This document shows positions 22,704-36,122 of a stretch of DNA of 64,000 nucleotides, one piece after another. The stretch spans positions 4,638,140 to 4,702,139 of the forward strand of contig NC_043740.1 of the NCBI RefSeq assembly GCF_004337985.1, in the 5' to 3' direction. The position numbers and the translations under genes are program-made. Under the pieces are notes generated by a model that made no database searches, was not told the origin of the DNA, and worked only from the letters and a program-made list of their open reading frames with translations. The stretch comes from Pyricularia pennisetigena (Eukaryota; Ascomycota; Sordariomycetes; Magnaporthales; Pyriculariaceae). Each line of letters opens with the position of its first letter. Positions within the stretch are counted from its first letter, which is position 1.

Positions 22704-23273
22704 TATTAATTATATACGTTATTCAGCATACAATAGGACCACTTGTATTTATATATAAGCCACAATAAATAGTGCCGAAATGGGGCTGTCGGGGTTATCG
22801 GATTATCCGTTATATTTTATGTATTACAGGAGTTGCGATTCAAAATATTAGCGAACAGGGTTTACCCTATACCGGGTTTAACACCCACCCTGCATTTACA
22901 AATCAGCTACCTTATACCGGGTTAAAAGTTTCACCAAATTAGCAAATTAGTGCGAACCCAAAAATGGTTTGTATGGAAATAAGGGTGTTTTTTCAACAAC
23001 GCATTTAAAATAATTTTTCGGAAAATCGCGTGCGGTACCGGAACGCTTTGCGGGGTGCGGACCCCCATCCCGATGTCGGAAAGTATATAAAGGAGATAAA
23101 GCAAAGTCTCCCCCAGCAATGATTTTAATTCATTAATTCCAAAATTAGTGGCCCATTTTAATGAACAATTTAGTGCATTTAACCCCTGTAATTACAGGTC
23201 TTATAGCGCAATTAGCACCACGCCGCACTTAGGCTAATGTATAAACCCCTGTTAGCAACCCATATTGTTAACA
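22704..23273 (+). repeat. Copia-2 LTR (second of the pair)
   Basis: 570 bp, TATTAATTATATACG (TG changed to TA) to CCCATATTGTTAACA. It is more mutated than the copy at 11738-12295 and keeps the antisense 62-codon frame at 22931-23119. Confidence 0.85.
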
Positions 23274-23737
23274 GAGAATGATAAAATATTAGTTATATTA
23301 AGGCTTTCATTTCTTTGACCAAAAATTGGGCTAATTAATCGATTTTTTAATGATTTATTAATTAATACCAAGATCTTAATAAAATATTAATTTTAAGCGA
23401 TAATTGCGCGCATTTTGCGCGTTTAAACTGCCAAATATTAATATCCTATAATATTGTAGCGTCTTATCAAGTTTGACCCTTATTCATAGTAATAATCAAG
23501 TATAATTAAAGATTGTAAATTGTATTTAATATTAAAATACTAAACTAATTAAAGCAGGTATAATAGCGCTTTTTTCGTTAGAAAAACCACAGAAATGTAA
23601 GCTGTTTAATACAGGTCACCTTATATTTTTACGACTTTTATTTATTTCTCAATTAAATATTTAATTGTGCAGAATGGGTATACTATTATTTTTTGCGTAT
23701 ATCATATATGCATCATGCGAATAAAATAGTACCGCCT
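23274..23737 (+). mobile_element. R1 arm fragment
   Basis: AT-rich, non-coding. It parallels R1 forward arms (ATTTAATTG..CA..ATGGGTATACTATT near 23665-23690; compare 7735-7765). It is cut on the left by the copia-2 LTR and on the right by the terminus of giant element copy A. Confidence 0.5.
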
Positions 23738-24469
23738 AGTCTCAGGGCTCATCCCTGAAGCCCAAAGCTCCACAATTGATCCACTCCGTTCGCTTCGCTC
23801 CATTTCGTGGCTCAATTGCGGCTTTGCAATGTACCTGTGGGTCCATCCAAAAAACGCTTTGGTTCAGGTTTGAGGACAATTTGTCGATTTTCGCCGTTTA
23901 TAGCGGTATTTTTGGCCTTTTTGCGACCGACACTCCCTTATTATTCCACAATTACGCAAAATATCGAAAAAAGAAAACATCGTTGAAAATAGGAATTGGT
24001 AGGCCTTTTTTATTAATTTAAAATTTTTTGCACCCGGTACGCCAATTAAAAGTTGGATATAGCCCGCCTTTTATCCGTTTATGGCGGTATCCCCATTATT
24101 AACCCAAAAACACCATCGATACCCATTTCGCATTTTAACAATAACGATTATAATCCGTTAAAATTTATATGTAAAAAATCGCAAAAGCGAAAGGAATTTT
24201 TACATATAAATTTTAATCCAAATATCGCAAAAATATTTACTTTACAATCCGTATAAGGTAAATTTTATTTAATATATTATACGTCCACCCATAAATACTA
24301 TCGATACCCATTTCGCATTTTACCAATAACGATTATAATCCGTTAAAATTTATATGGGGAAAATCGCAAAAGCGAAAGGAATTTTTACATATAAATTTTA
24401 ATATAAATAACGCAAAATTACTAATTTTACAATCCGTATAAAATATATATTACATAATACGTTATATAT
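23738..24469 (+). other. Left terminal non-coding region of giant element A
   Basis: The first ~270 bp match the R1 terminus at 6226 (AGTCTCAGGGCTC, CTTCGCTCCA.TTCGTGGCTC, GAGGACAATTTGTCG, TTATTATTCCACAA). An internal direct repeat follows: ACCATCGATACCCATTTCGC with GCAAAAGCGAAAGGAA occurs twice about 190 bp apart (near 24110-24240 and 24290-24420). No gene is seen. Copy B has the same layout at 51924-52650. Confidence 0.65.
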
Positions 24470-27040
24470 CCACCCATTAAAAAAAACCATTATTTCCGCA
24501 AATCTTTATATATTCGTATTAAATTATATATATATAATATCCGGAAATACGCCCATATATATTTCGCTTTCCCACCAAATCGACGCAATTTTTCGCGGTC
24601 TCAATCCCGCACACGCGGCGGTAAATACCTCCTCCAACGTATATATTTTCCCGGAATTATACGCTAAAACCAAAACTTTTGGTAATTTAAACCTATAATA
24701 TAAATTCGTTTTTTTAGCTATTATATGGTTTTTAAACTTCCATAAACCCCCTAATACTCCTGCACGAATCCCACATTATAACCAAATGCAATATATATAC
24801 CTGGTTTTATATAATATAAAAAATATTATTTTGCTGGTAAAAACCGGGTACGGGAAAAATATAATATTGCAAATTACTTCGGTAATTCGTAATAATATTA
24901 TTATTATCCAAATAATCCCATTAAACAAATTAGGGTAAAAACAATTACGCAATATATAACGTTATCCCGCCGCGAACCCCAAATTAATCGACCAATTTAT
25001 TTTAAACGTAAATATAAATATGCGGTTTTTATTACCAAAGCTAATTTTATTTAGTATAACTTTTTTTGGAACCCGTAAACCGTTTGTAAATATACGCACA
25101 TTTTTTTAAGCCCGGAATAAACCATTAATTACCGATTTTTTAAATTTTTTCGAAACCCTATATTCCACTAACGTATCGCTTTATTTACCATTAATAAATT
25201 TTATATAATTTTACAGTAGAAAGATTTTAGGGAATCGTTTTCCATATTGCGTTTGGTCCGGGCAATTATACTAGCAAACGTATTTATATTCGGGTGCACC
25301 GCAACCTTTACAGCAAAAGTTAAAATTTACGTTTTCGACCAATTATATTATAAAAGGATAATACGTTTCGTTAAAACGCTTTTCGACCGACCGGAAATTA
25401 CGATTATAATACAGTGTTTGGAACGTAAAACCTTTATTAACGATTACCGGCGCCTCCTATTCCTAATAAGGAATACCATATTATTATCCGCCACCCGTAT
25501 TTTTAAAACCATTATATATATAAACGCCAGGAACCGCATTATCCAAACACGCCAATTTTTAATAAAAAACTTCGTATTTAGGAAATTTATTAAACGAAAC
25601 GCAACCGATATAATTATCCGGTACAATATATTTATATTTGAAATCGATAAAATTAAAATTTACGCAAAATTTTCCAAACCGGATTTTAAAATTCGCATTA
25701 TATTTTCCATTTTATTTTTGGGTATGGGTATAAATATACCTAATATAAAACGTATAATATAATACGGCGCGTTAATATTAAACGACCCCGCAAATTTGTG
25801 GCAAAAGTTTGGACGAACCGCACGCGGGCCCAACCGTAAAGGAACTGTATATTTTTTTGCGCTTTATTAGTATTTCGATACGCAGGGGTCTATCGCTAAA
25901 TATAAACCAATTAGGCCAAAATTATTAACCAAATTAACCAAATAACCCGTAATATTACGAAAAAACGTTAAAAATTTACAAATTATCCATTCAGATTTTT
26001 TAACGTATTTATAAACGCGGTTATTCCCTATTAGCCTTCCACGTATCGTTAAATTTAATTTAAACGATAATAACCGGGCAAAAACGTCGGAATTACCATA
26101 AACCGGCCTTTTGGATATATTTAAACCACGCGTTCTGCCCTATTGGACGTAATAGGAAATAATAAATAGGAAAAAATTAAAAAAGGAAACGCCAAATATA
26201 TAAACCTTCGCCAACGTTAAATATTTTCGACGAATTATATTGGACCTTATATAAAAAACGAATCCATTTTTTACAATAAATTAACTTGAAAATTGTTGCA
26301 ACGCCTGCGTCCACCAAATTGGAGTTTTACCCGCATTACCCCTTAAAAAACAACCAATTAAAACATCCAGGAAAAATTCCAAAAAAGGTTATATGTTTAA
26401 ACAGTTGGACAAATAGGGTACCCATTTTGCAATAATTATTTTTTACCCAAACCCGCGGCGGTTATACGACCTATTATCCCAGCTAATGCTACCTAAACCA
26501 ATAATTTTTAATATCGTTAAAAAACTCGTCCATTCCTATAACCGGGAATGGACGAAAAACGATTTGCTGGAAAATATTCCAAATTTACAATTAATTAAAT
26601 AATTTAAACAATATAACGATTATTTCGTTGCTTAATTCCCAATAATACACGAAAATAGGATACGAAATTACGACTCCTATTTGTATAAATAATAAAAAAA
26701 AAGGCGGCGGAATTAAAACACGGTGGCATTTTAGGAAACGATAAATATAATTAACAATTATTCGGGAAAACAAATTAATAAACGCCGACGAACGAATTAA
26801 ACGGTATTATAACCATAGGTTAAAATGTTGGTTAGCGTTAACGGTTGCAAAAATATCCAATATAGGAACGCCTATAAATTTATAGCCCAAAAATTAAAAG
26901 GCGAATAAAGTTAAATCCTAATTAAATTAAATAACGTACCCTGGATTATAAAAGGGTCGAGCGATAAAAAAGGCGACGCCGAATTGGACTGACCAGGGGG
27001 GGAGGATTAAATAGCGCAAAATATATAATTATTAAATACT
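24470..27040 (+). pseudogene. RecQ-type DNA helicase, copy A (heavily RIPped)
   Basis: Colinear with the copy B gene at about 52640-55200. Visible motifs include the P-loop KTGYGKN (Ser/Thr of GKS/T replaced by Asn), the DExH box changed to NKFY near 25190, FGCTATFTAKV (motif III region, 25270), then RPEITIIIQ, IIYINARNRIIQTRQFL and FLGMGINIPNIKR. The longest open piece is 171 codons (25247-25762); stops are frequent elsewhere. In the family this enzyme unwinds DNA 3'-5'; here it cannot be made. Its relation to fungal telomere-linked RecQ helicases is possible but unproven. Gene boundaries are approximate. Confidence 0.75.
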
Positions 27041-29324
27041 AAAATCCCCAATTAACGGGTTAAATAAAACGACCAAATGCTGGATAATAACAATTATTAC
27101 GTAAATTAAAAATTTGGATTATATATAGGTTGGTACGGCGTAACGGCGCCCCGATTAAAAATAAAAGGGTTCGATATTGCGAATTGTAATAACTGTTACG
27201 GCTAAATTCCGGAAATTTTGGCGTTTCCATTTTAATTTTATTTTATTAGCAAAAAGCCTTATACGTAAACCCAATTATAAATACCTCCTTTTTTATTTTT
27301 ATTAGTTTTTTTTCTTTTTTTTTACAATAAAAACCTTTTTCCCAACCGCCAAATTCTTTTTATAACGATTAATAAAAAATTGTAACGATTAAACCAACGC
27401 TTAATTTTTAACCAATAAACGTAATAATTGTTATAATCGCAAAATTATTTTAGCAAATATTGCAAACACATTCGTTAGGAAACCTAATTAAAGCATTTTT
27501 AATTGGACAAAACTGTTTATACCCTACCCATTTAAACAGGCATTAACCTAATCGTAACGAGGGTAAATTATAATTAACGCCCTTGCATCGTAAAGGTACC
27601 CCCCACCCGGTTAAATCCGGGGCAGATTAATTAATTTTATTGTAACAGTAATTATAATAATTGCTTTAATTCGCCAAAAACCGTGACAATTGTCACAATT
27701 ACGTTCCTTTATCACCATAGCTCCCAAAAAACGCCAAAAAGGTAAAACTTCCGCCCAAACCACCACCAAATTTACGTTGGGACATATACCCAATAATATT
27801 AAATTATTTGTTAACCTAATAACCACATTATAAAAAAAAACGCGGACAAAAAAAATAAACCAATATTTTAAAGATTTGGAAAATTACGACGCGGACACTG
27901 CAATTGTTTTGGAATTAAATTTTGCTCGGTTGGACCGTTTTATATTACAGGGTTATTCGGATGTAACCGGAATTTTTTTAAATTTTCCCTTTATTTTTAA
28001 TAATAATAATAACAATTAAAATAATATTAATATGGATTCCGGCGATAATAAATTTACCCCCGCCCCCGTCGATAAAGATGGAAATAATACCGATATAGAC
28101 GCCGGCGATAACGAACCTACCCCCGCCCCCGTCGATTATAATAACGACGATACCTATATGGGCGAAAACGATAATTAACCTGCCCCCGCGTCCGCCAATA
28201 AAAACGATAATAATATTAATATAGACGATAATTATAACGAATTTACCCCGGATTTAAATAACCGTTAATTGCAAATTCCCTTAACATCCTTTAAACCATT
28301 TACCAACGTATTGTCCCCGCCACCAAAAAACCCTAAAAACCGGCCCCTTACACCATAACCGGAAATTATTATTAACCCGGTACCCGCGCCATTAAATAGG
28401 CCGCCCGCACCCCGTACATACAAAACCACCACCGCTCGGTTAGCCAAAATTAACCTTATTTCGGTATCGCGGACGCAACCCAAACCTAATTCGACGCCAA
28501 ATAATGGATTAATAAATTTCGCATAACCCGAATATTATTTCCCATCGCACAAAAATACGGATTTCCTGGATCGTTTACCCGTCCCGTTATGGAAAAATTC
28601 TTAATTAGGTAAAAATTAATCCGTATCGGCGATAATTATTATAATTTGGCGCAGGGTAGGAAATACGAATATTGCTAAAATGGTTCGCATTATGCCCTAT
28701 TTGGGCTATATTAATTGTTTTAAAATTAATAATAATACCAACCCGCCCGCCTGGTTCGGTCGCGGAAATAACATTTTCCGTAACACGAACGAAACCCCAA
28801 TCGCCTAAACCTTTAAGCGTTTTTAATCCGCTGCTAACGTCGCCGCAGCAAAAGCACGCGTTAATGGCCAGATTTTGGCATATTATTTTAACAGTAATTC
28901 GTCGAATATAAGCGAAATAATGGTCGTATTTGGTTACGAAACGACAAATGCTTTAATATAATATATTAATATAACAGGTTAATGTTTTTTTTTATTGGAT
29001 TGCGACAGTTATTATAATCCCTGCACTAATATGTCCTGCTATTTATTATATTGTAACAATTGTTACAATTTTTTGCGGTAATACCAAACAATTATTGCTA
29101 TAATGTAACAACTATTATAATTTAGTTTTCACCCTTTTATATATTTTGGGATAACGGGTACAATTTTAATTATTAGTTAATTTATTTTTAATCACCGACG
29201 TATTCGGTTTTTTAGCTTATTTTACGGTAAATAATCCCGGCAAACAAATTAAAGGTAATAAAATGCCCGTTTAGTAAAAGACCTTGGTTTCCGTGCCGGA
29301 TATATTTAACGACAAGGGTATTAA

Positions 29325-29780
29325 TGTTACGACCAGATAAGATGGGTCGGTACCAATGAGGCCAGGCGGGGTCACACCCCTCCTAACGACATTCGCCCAA
29401 AGAAATCACCGACAATAGAACATCGATTACCTAAGGGAGAAAATTACGTGACGCCACGTGATCGCTAAGAAGGTGATTTTAATAATTCTTAAAAGATTAC
29501 AACAGATTAGGCGAAGTGATCTCTGCGATTTGTGACAGATTAAGGAAAATCACTTTTGGGATATAGTTTATATAAGGCACGTTTATTATTATGTAAATAA
29601 ATTCGATTTTAGGATTGCTTAGCAGCAATTAAATTTTAATTAACTTTAATATTTATTTGAAAACGATTATAATTTCACCCCAATTATTAAAAACCCCAAT
29701 TACCCAGTTAAAACGTTCAATTGTTTTAACCCACTGTATTTTACCCTAAGAACAAGTTACCCGATATTTTAATCGTAACA
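29325..29780 (+). repeat. Gypsy-1 5' LTR
   Basis: 456 bp. A TATATAA box (29569-29575) and, about 50 bp downstream, AGCAATTAAA (29624-29633) mark the likely transcription start region. The sequence right after the LTR, TTTTAATTGCTCC (29781-29793), is complementary over ten bases to AGCAATTAAA, suggesting self-priming. Confidence 0.9.
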
Positions 29781-29840
29781 TTTTAATTGCTCCTGTTTAA
29801 TATTTTGCCTTAAAGTATACCGAGCAGTATCGCCGAAATA

Positions 29841-31934
29841 ATGTTTTCCAACAAAACCACCCTTTAAACCCTTTTTATTATTAACGTTCCAATTAACGCT
29901 AACGCCTTGCGTTAAATGGTTGCGACGCTCCAAACAAAAAATCGATAATTCCAGGAACGAATGACCGAATAAATTAATCGAACTAATAGGAATTATATTA
30001 AATATTTTTTACCATTATTTTATAATGGTACCCCAGGTACCCTGCAGGAATTTTTTACGGGAACCCGGGGTTACTTTTACTTTAACGAGGATAATTTCGA
30101 TAACGACGTAGAAAAGGTTATTTACGCAGTTTCGCTATTAAAGGGCGATGCGTTTGCCTGGTTCGAACTAATTTTACGAAATTATTTGGACCACGATAAG
30201 GAAAAAAACCGTAAAGTTGAAATTAACCGCATTTTCGACGATTACGAGAATTTTAAAAAATGTTTTAGGGGAGTATTCGGCAGCCCAGACGAAAAACGCA
30301 CAGCTGAACGTAAACTGGTACGTTTTACCCAAATTAAATCGGTATCCAAATATACCAGTAAATTTCGACAAATTACCGCTAAATTACTATGGGGCCCCGA
30401 AGCCCTAATGGCACGTTTTTACGCGGGATTTAAAAAAAAAATTAAAAACAAATTTGTTAAAAAAAAACGACCCGATACCTTAACCGAGTACGTAAAATTA
30501 ATAATTAAAATCGATAACCGATTTTACGAACGGAAATTGGAACGACGCGAAGGACGCAACGTATGGGGGCCAGTTTTACAATAAGCTAACACGGGACGCA
30601 AATACCAATACCCTAAACCGCCTCGCTAATACAGTATTTCCTACGGAATATATAACGGATTTATGGATTTTAACGCGACCCAATATAAAAAACTTCGTAA
30701 GGACCCCAAAAATGGTAAATGTTTTAAATGCGAAAAACCAAAATATATAGCCAAATTTTGTCCCCAAAATACTCCGGACCTATACCCCGATTCCAAAAAA
30801 CCACGAGGATTAAATGCCACCACCCACCAACAGATACCACTGGATTAATACAGTTTGAAAAGCTGGACCATATATTACGACGATAATTATATAATCCACA
30901 ATAGCGTAAAAATGGACGCAGGATAATACCTATAAAAATTTAAAAACATTCGGACCTTAGCAGTAGGAAACCGTATACCTATTAAAACCAGACCACCGGC
31001 ATAATTACGCAGGCAAAACGCCAAATTACCCGAACCTACGGAATTAGATACCTTAAAAAAATTAGAACCAAAATTATTGGGATAAACCCACCGTATCCGG
31101 ATAATCCAATAAACCCCAACGGACGAATTTAATAACGAATTAGAAAACGAACCTAACGAAAAAGAAACTATATTTTTAAACCCATACAATGCAGCAAGGG
31201 AAAATACCCCTTATATATATAAAAAGAAATTTATCGATTTATACCGAAACGACCAATTAATATAATTTCCCGGAATACCATTTCGAATACAAATATAAAA
31301 CCCCATAAGATTAATCGATCCAATTTTCGGAAACCACCCAACCTTGGATATTAAATATCCCAAATATACAAAAATCTTTTGGGTAAAATGTTTTCGAAAC
31401 AATTGCGGATTGCATTTTAGCAGAAAAATAATCCACGATTTTTTCCCACGACGACGCAAAATAATAGGTATCCACGAAATATATACTACCATTAAATTAT
31501 TTAATTGGGAAATTAAAATAAGATTTAATACCGAGCTAGCGGTAATTTTCACCCTTTATAACGACTACCCCATGGTATATTATAATTAAAAATAATTCCC
31601 ATAATACAAATGCACCCGAAACATTTGTAAAATACATATATTAACTAAAATACAGGTATAGTACGAAACGAAATTACGATAACCAAAACCCGCACCTATA
31701 ACCAAAATTATGTGGAACCCCAACGTTAAAAACAACGAAATACCCACAAACGCACGAAAAACGCCTGCACCAATAGGGTACCGATTTAATAAAATTAACG
31801 TTAAAAATAGCTATACGCCCCGAAATAAGAAGAATAAGGACCCACGACGCGAATCCAGTAAACCAAAAAACTAGGACAACCAGACGGTACAGGGTACCAA
31901 ACGGTAGCAATAAAAACGGAATAAAGAACCTTAA
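29841..31934 (+). pseudogene. Gypsy-1 gag (capsid and nucleocapsid)
   Basis: ATG at 29841 (MFSNKTTL). The frame is interrupted by TAA codons at CAA positions and closes at TAA 31932-31934, which is TGA in gypsy-2. The capsid-type region includes GTPGTLQEFFTGTRGYFYF and LLKGDAFAWFELILRNYL. The 132-codon open piece 30186-30584 has FRGVFGSPDEKRTAERKLV. The zinc knuckle CFKCEKPKYIAKFC (about 30720-30765) keeps its three Cys but the His is Tyr (C-to-T). Pol overlaps the end in the -1 frame. Confidence 0.85.
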
Positions 31935-34900
31935 ACGCCATACAAACCACGAAGGCAGCACACGAATATATATTCCTAAATATACGATTTAATGGAAAAC
32001 CCATACGAACGCTTTTTAATAACGGAGTATAAGGCAATTACATTTTTCCAAAAATTGTGAAAAAACGACGAATATTTTGGCGATAAAAGGAAAAATTATA
32101 TCGATTATAAACCGTAAAAGGAAAGGTAGTTTTATACGGGAACGGTACCATCGAAACAGAGACCGTACACTTCTGGATGGAAAATTATGGACGAAAAAAA
32201 CAAATTATTTTGGATATTACGGAAATAGGGAATAAAAATATAATTTTAGGAATTCCCTGGTTTAAAAAGAGCAACCCCCGGATAAATTGGATTATAGGCC
32301 AAATTTAATGGGAAAAACATTTAATTATTGAACGATTTCCAGCATAATAGGGTTTATATAGGAAGTATAAAGCACGGAAGGATTAAATAAAACAAATGGC
32401 GTACCTATAGGAAGGACGACCAACCCCGGAACCAATATCGGAAAAAAAACGACTATTTATAGGCCAAAACCGATCCAATTATATAATATAAATTACGAAA
32501 GAACAAACCAAAAACGGCAAAATCCCAGAAAAATACCAAAATTATATACGATTGTTCAGCTAAAAACTCGAAACAGGATTACCCGAATACAGTCCGTTCG
32601 ACCACGAAATACCATTAAAAAAAAGAACCCAACCAAAATTCCACAAAATATACGGTTTAAATCCGATATAAATGGAGGTTTTAAACGAATATTTCGTGGA
32701 AAACCTTAAAAAAGGTTATATTAAACCATCGATATTACCAGCAGGATACCCAATCCTTTTCGTACCAAAAAAGAACGGAAAATTACGATTATGCGTGGAT
32801 TACCGACAATTAAACGACATTATAATAAAAAATTGCTACCCGCTCCCACTAATAGGAGAATTTCGAAACATATTTTACCAAATACAATGGTTTACAATAT
32901 TAAACCTTAAAAAAACATACAATTTAATCCGTATAAAGGAAGGCGAGGAATGGAAAACAGTATTTCGCACCAAACGAGGATATTACGAATACCTGGTAAT
33001 ACCTTTCGGTTTTATTAACGCCCCCGCAACCTTTTAAATTATAATTAACCACGTTTTTAGGGAATGTTTAAATATTTTTGTCGTTGTTTACTTGGACGAT
33101 ATTTTTGTTTTTTCCAAAACGTTGGAAAAATATAAAAAACACGTCTATACAATTTTATAAAAATTACAAAACGTTAAACTTTTAATTGAACCCGAAAAAT
33201 GCATTTTTTATAGCAAACAGGTTAATTTCCTAAAATATATTATCGCCCCTGGAGAAATTAGGATGGAAGAATTAAAAATCCAAACAGTAAGGGAATGGCC
33301 CCAATTACAGAACGTAAAAAACGTTCGGGCATTTTTTGGATTTGTAAATTTTTATAAAAGATTTATTAAAAGCTACGGCGCGATCGCCACCCTATTGACC
33401 AATATAACCAAAAAGGATTTAAAATTCCAATGGACGGAATAAATACAGCAAATTTTCGAACAATTACGAAATGCAGTAGCATAAAAACCGATTTTTAAAA
33501 TATTAAACCCAACGAAACTTTTCGAAATCGAAACCGACGCATTCGATTACGCAATCGGAGGATAATTTAACCAACGAAACGAAGAAAAACGCCTGCATTT
33601 TTGCGCCTTTTTTTTACAAAAGTTATATAGACCAGAATTTAATTACCAAATCCACGATAAAAAATTTATAGCTATTATCCGAACATTTAAAAAATGGAAA
33701 CCACAATTATCCGGAATTAAATACGAAATATTAATTTACACGGATTACAAAAATTTAACCTATTTTACCATTAATAAGGTGTTAAACAAACGACAAATTA
33801 AATGGGTAAAATTCCTATTAAAATTCCATTTTAAAATTATTTACCGAAAAGGAATAGAAAATAGCAGGGCCGACGCTTTTAGCAAAAGACCAAACTATGA
33901 AAACATAATACCCGAGGAAATACGGAAAATCTTTACGGTAAACGACAACGGAAACCTTTTACCAATTTACCGAAGTCTTATAACGACCAATACGGTAACT
34001 ATACCAGAAAAAATACGGAAAATCCACGAAAGCAAAGTTCACGGACACCAAGGGATTTCCAAAATATGGAAACGGCTAAAATAGCACTATAATTTTAAAG
34101 GAATACGATAAAAAGTACGAAAAACTATTAAAAATTGCGAACTTTGCGCAAAAAGCAAATCCGCCAAACATAAGCTTTACGGGTTTTTACAGCTTTTACC
34201 AACCCTTAATAAGGTTTGGCAAACCATTATAATGGATTTTATCGTTAAATTACCACCTTCCGAAGAATTATTTACTAAAATTAAATATAATAATATATTA
34301 GTTATAGTGGATAAATTTACTAAATACGCCTATTTCCTATTTTATAAGGAAAGTAATAACGCCGAAAAAATCGCCTACATATTTTTACGAATAATTGTCA
34401 GCAACCACGGACTTCCAGAAAATATTATTACGGATAAAGATAAGCTTTTTACATTAAAATTCTGGAAATTTTTAATGGAATAACTAAGAACCGATCACAA
34501 ATTATTTACAACATTCCACCCACAGACAGATGGACAAACAGAACGAGCAAACCAAATATTAAAACAATATTTAAAATGCTATATAAACCACAAACAGGAT
34601 AATTGGGTACGGTTATTACCCACAGCATAATTCGTATATAATAGCTCAAAAAATGAAAATATTAAAATAACCCCGTTTTATGCCAATTACGGATTTAACC
34701 TTACGGTATATGGAGAACCAAGAACCACGATTACGGCCCCACGAACCGATAAACAAATAAGCGAATTACGAAAATTTTACCAAAAACTTTAACAGGAATT
34801 GGAATTCGTACGAAAAAAAATAACCAAATACGTTAACCAGCATCGGATAAAAGGACCATTTTTCCAAAAAGGAAATAGCGTTTATTTTATTCGGCGTAAT

Positions 34901-35701
34901 ATTAAAATATAACGACCAAATAGTAAATTTAATTACAAAAAATTTGGACTTTTTAAAATCGATAAAAAAATCAGCGAAATTAATTACAAATTATTATTAC
35001 CAAGAATTATGAAAATCCACCCAACGTTCCACGTATTATTATTGGAACCAGTACCACCCGGTACCAATATATAAAAAACAATCGAAATCGACGAAGAAAA
35101 AATATACGACGTCGAACGAATACTGGACCATAAACGCAACTACGGTAAAATAAAATATTTTATTAAATGGGAAAATTACGGATACGAAAAAAATATTTGG
35201 AAACCCTTTAGCCATTTCCAGAATTGCCAGGAACTACTCCGTTAATATTACCAGGAATTAAATTTGCGAGCAAATTAGCCAAAAAAGAAAGGACGACCTA
35301 AAAAAGCACCACCTACTATTCCTAAAAACTAAAGATCGACCAGGATTCGAAACCACATTATTAAACGAATTTATAAAAAAACGATTAATATATACCAATA
35401 AATTAAAATATACGGATAAAAGCAATTTACCGACCGAATGCTGCGTAAAAGCATTTATTTTATCCAACAAAAAAGGATTTAAAAAACCCATTGGGAAAAT
35501 CGAATCCCAGACAAAATTGGAATCCGGAAAAAGCGATTCGAGTAACATTTTAGGAAGGATTTCGGACGATCGCCGCCGCTTTTCCTATTTTGCCTTTTTA
35601 CGCTTTACGCGATCCAATTCCTCCAAATTATTAATCCCGCGAAATATAATTCGTATTATTTTTTTAAACCACAGTTTTTTTTGCCTTCGCAAACGAAGTA
35701 A
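31850..35701 (+). pseudogene. Gypsy-1 pol: protease, RT, RNase H, integrase, chromodomain
   Basis: The pol frame lies -1 relative to gag. Protease is near 31965-32040 (IRFNGKPIRTLFNNG, catalytic Asp changed to Asn). RT is 32672-33260 ([43 protein letters not shown]). RNase H is near 33520-33800 (FEIETDAFDYAIGG). Integrase has a zinc domain (VHGHQGISK, CELCAKSK), a core ([23 protein letters not shown]), then a GPY-type region. A chromodomain follows at about 35106-35250 (YDVERILDHKRNYGKIKYFI, KWENYGYEKNIW), then a GRPKK AT-hook-like run (35288-35310). Stops are mostly CAA-type. The natural C-terminus is uncertain. It belongs with chromoviruses of the Tf1/sushi type. Confidence 0.88.
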
Positions 35702-36122
35702 TTTCGCCTGCTGCGCGTAAATTTACTTTTTAAACGTTTTAATTTCCGTATCCAGTTTCGAATACTGGCGACCAATATAACGGATTTAAGCAGCGGATAA
35801 ACCCAATACGTCGCAACCAAAACGGTTGGAACGAACGTATTCCATATAACGAGCAAAATCCTGCGGAAATACCTGATAAAATGCTACGCTTTTGGCATAA
35901 TAGGGATTGTAGGAAGGTATTTCGATAATATCGGTCGATAATAGGGAAGAGAGGAGAGCGTGGCGACGTTTTGTCGACGAACGACCAAATTTTAATTTGG
36001 TTACGCGATTAAATATGGCGTAAAAAGGTTAGCAAAAAAAAATATGGAAACAAAAACAAAAATTAGGGGAATACAAATTATTTAAAGGCCAAAAGGATTT
36101 GGTTAAGGAAAGGGAGATTTAA

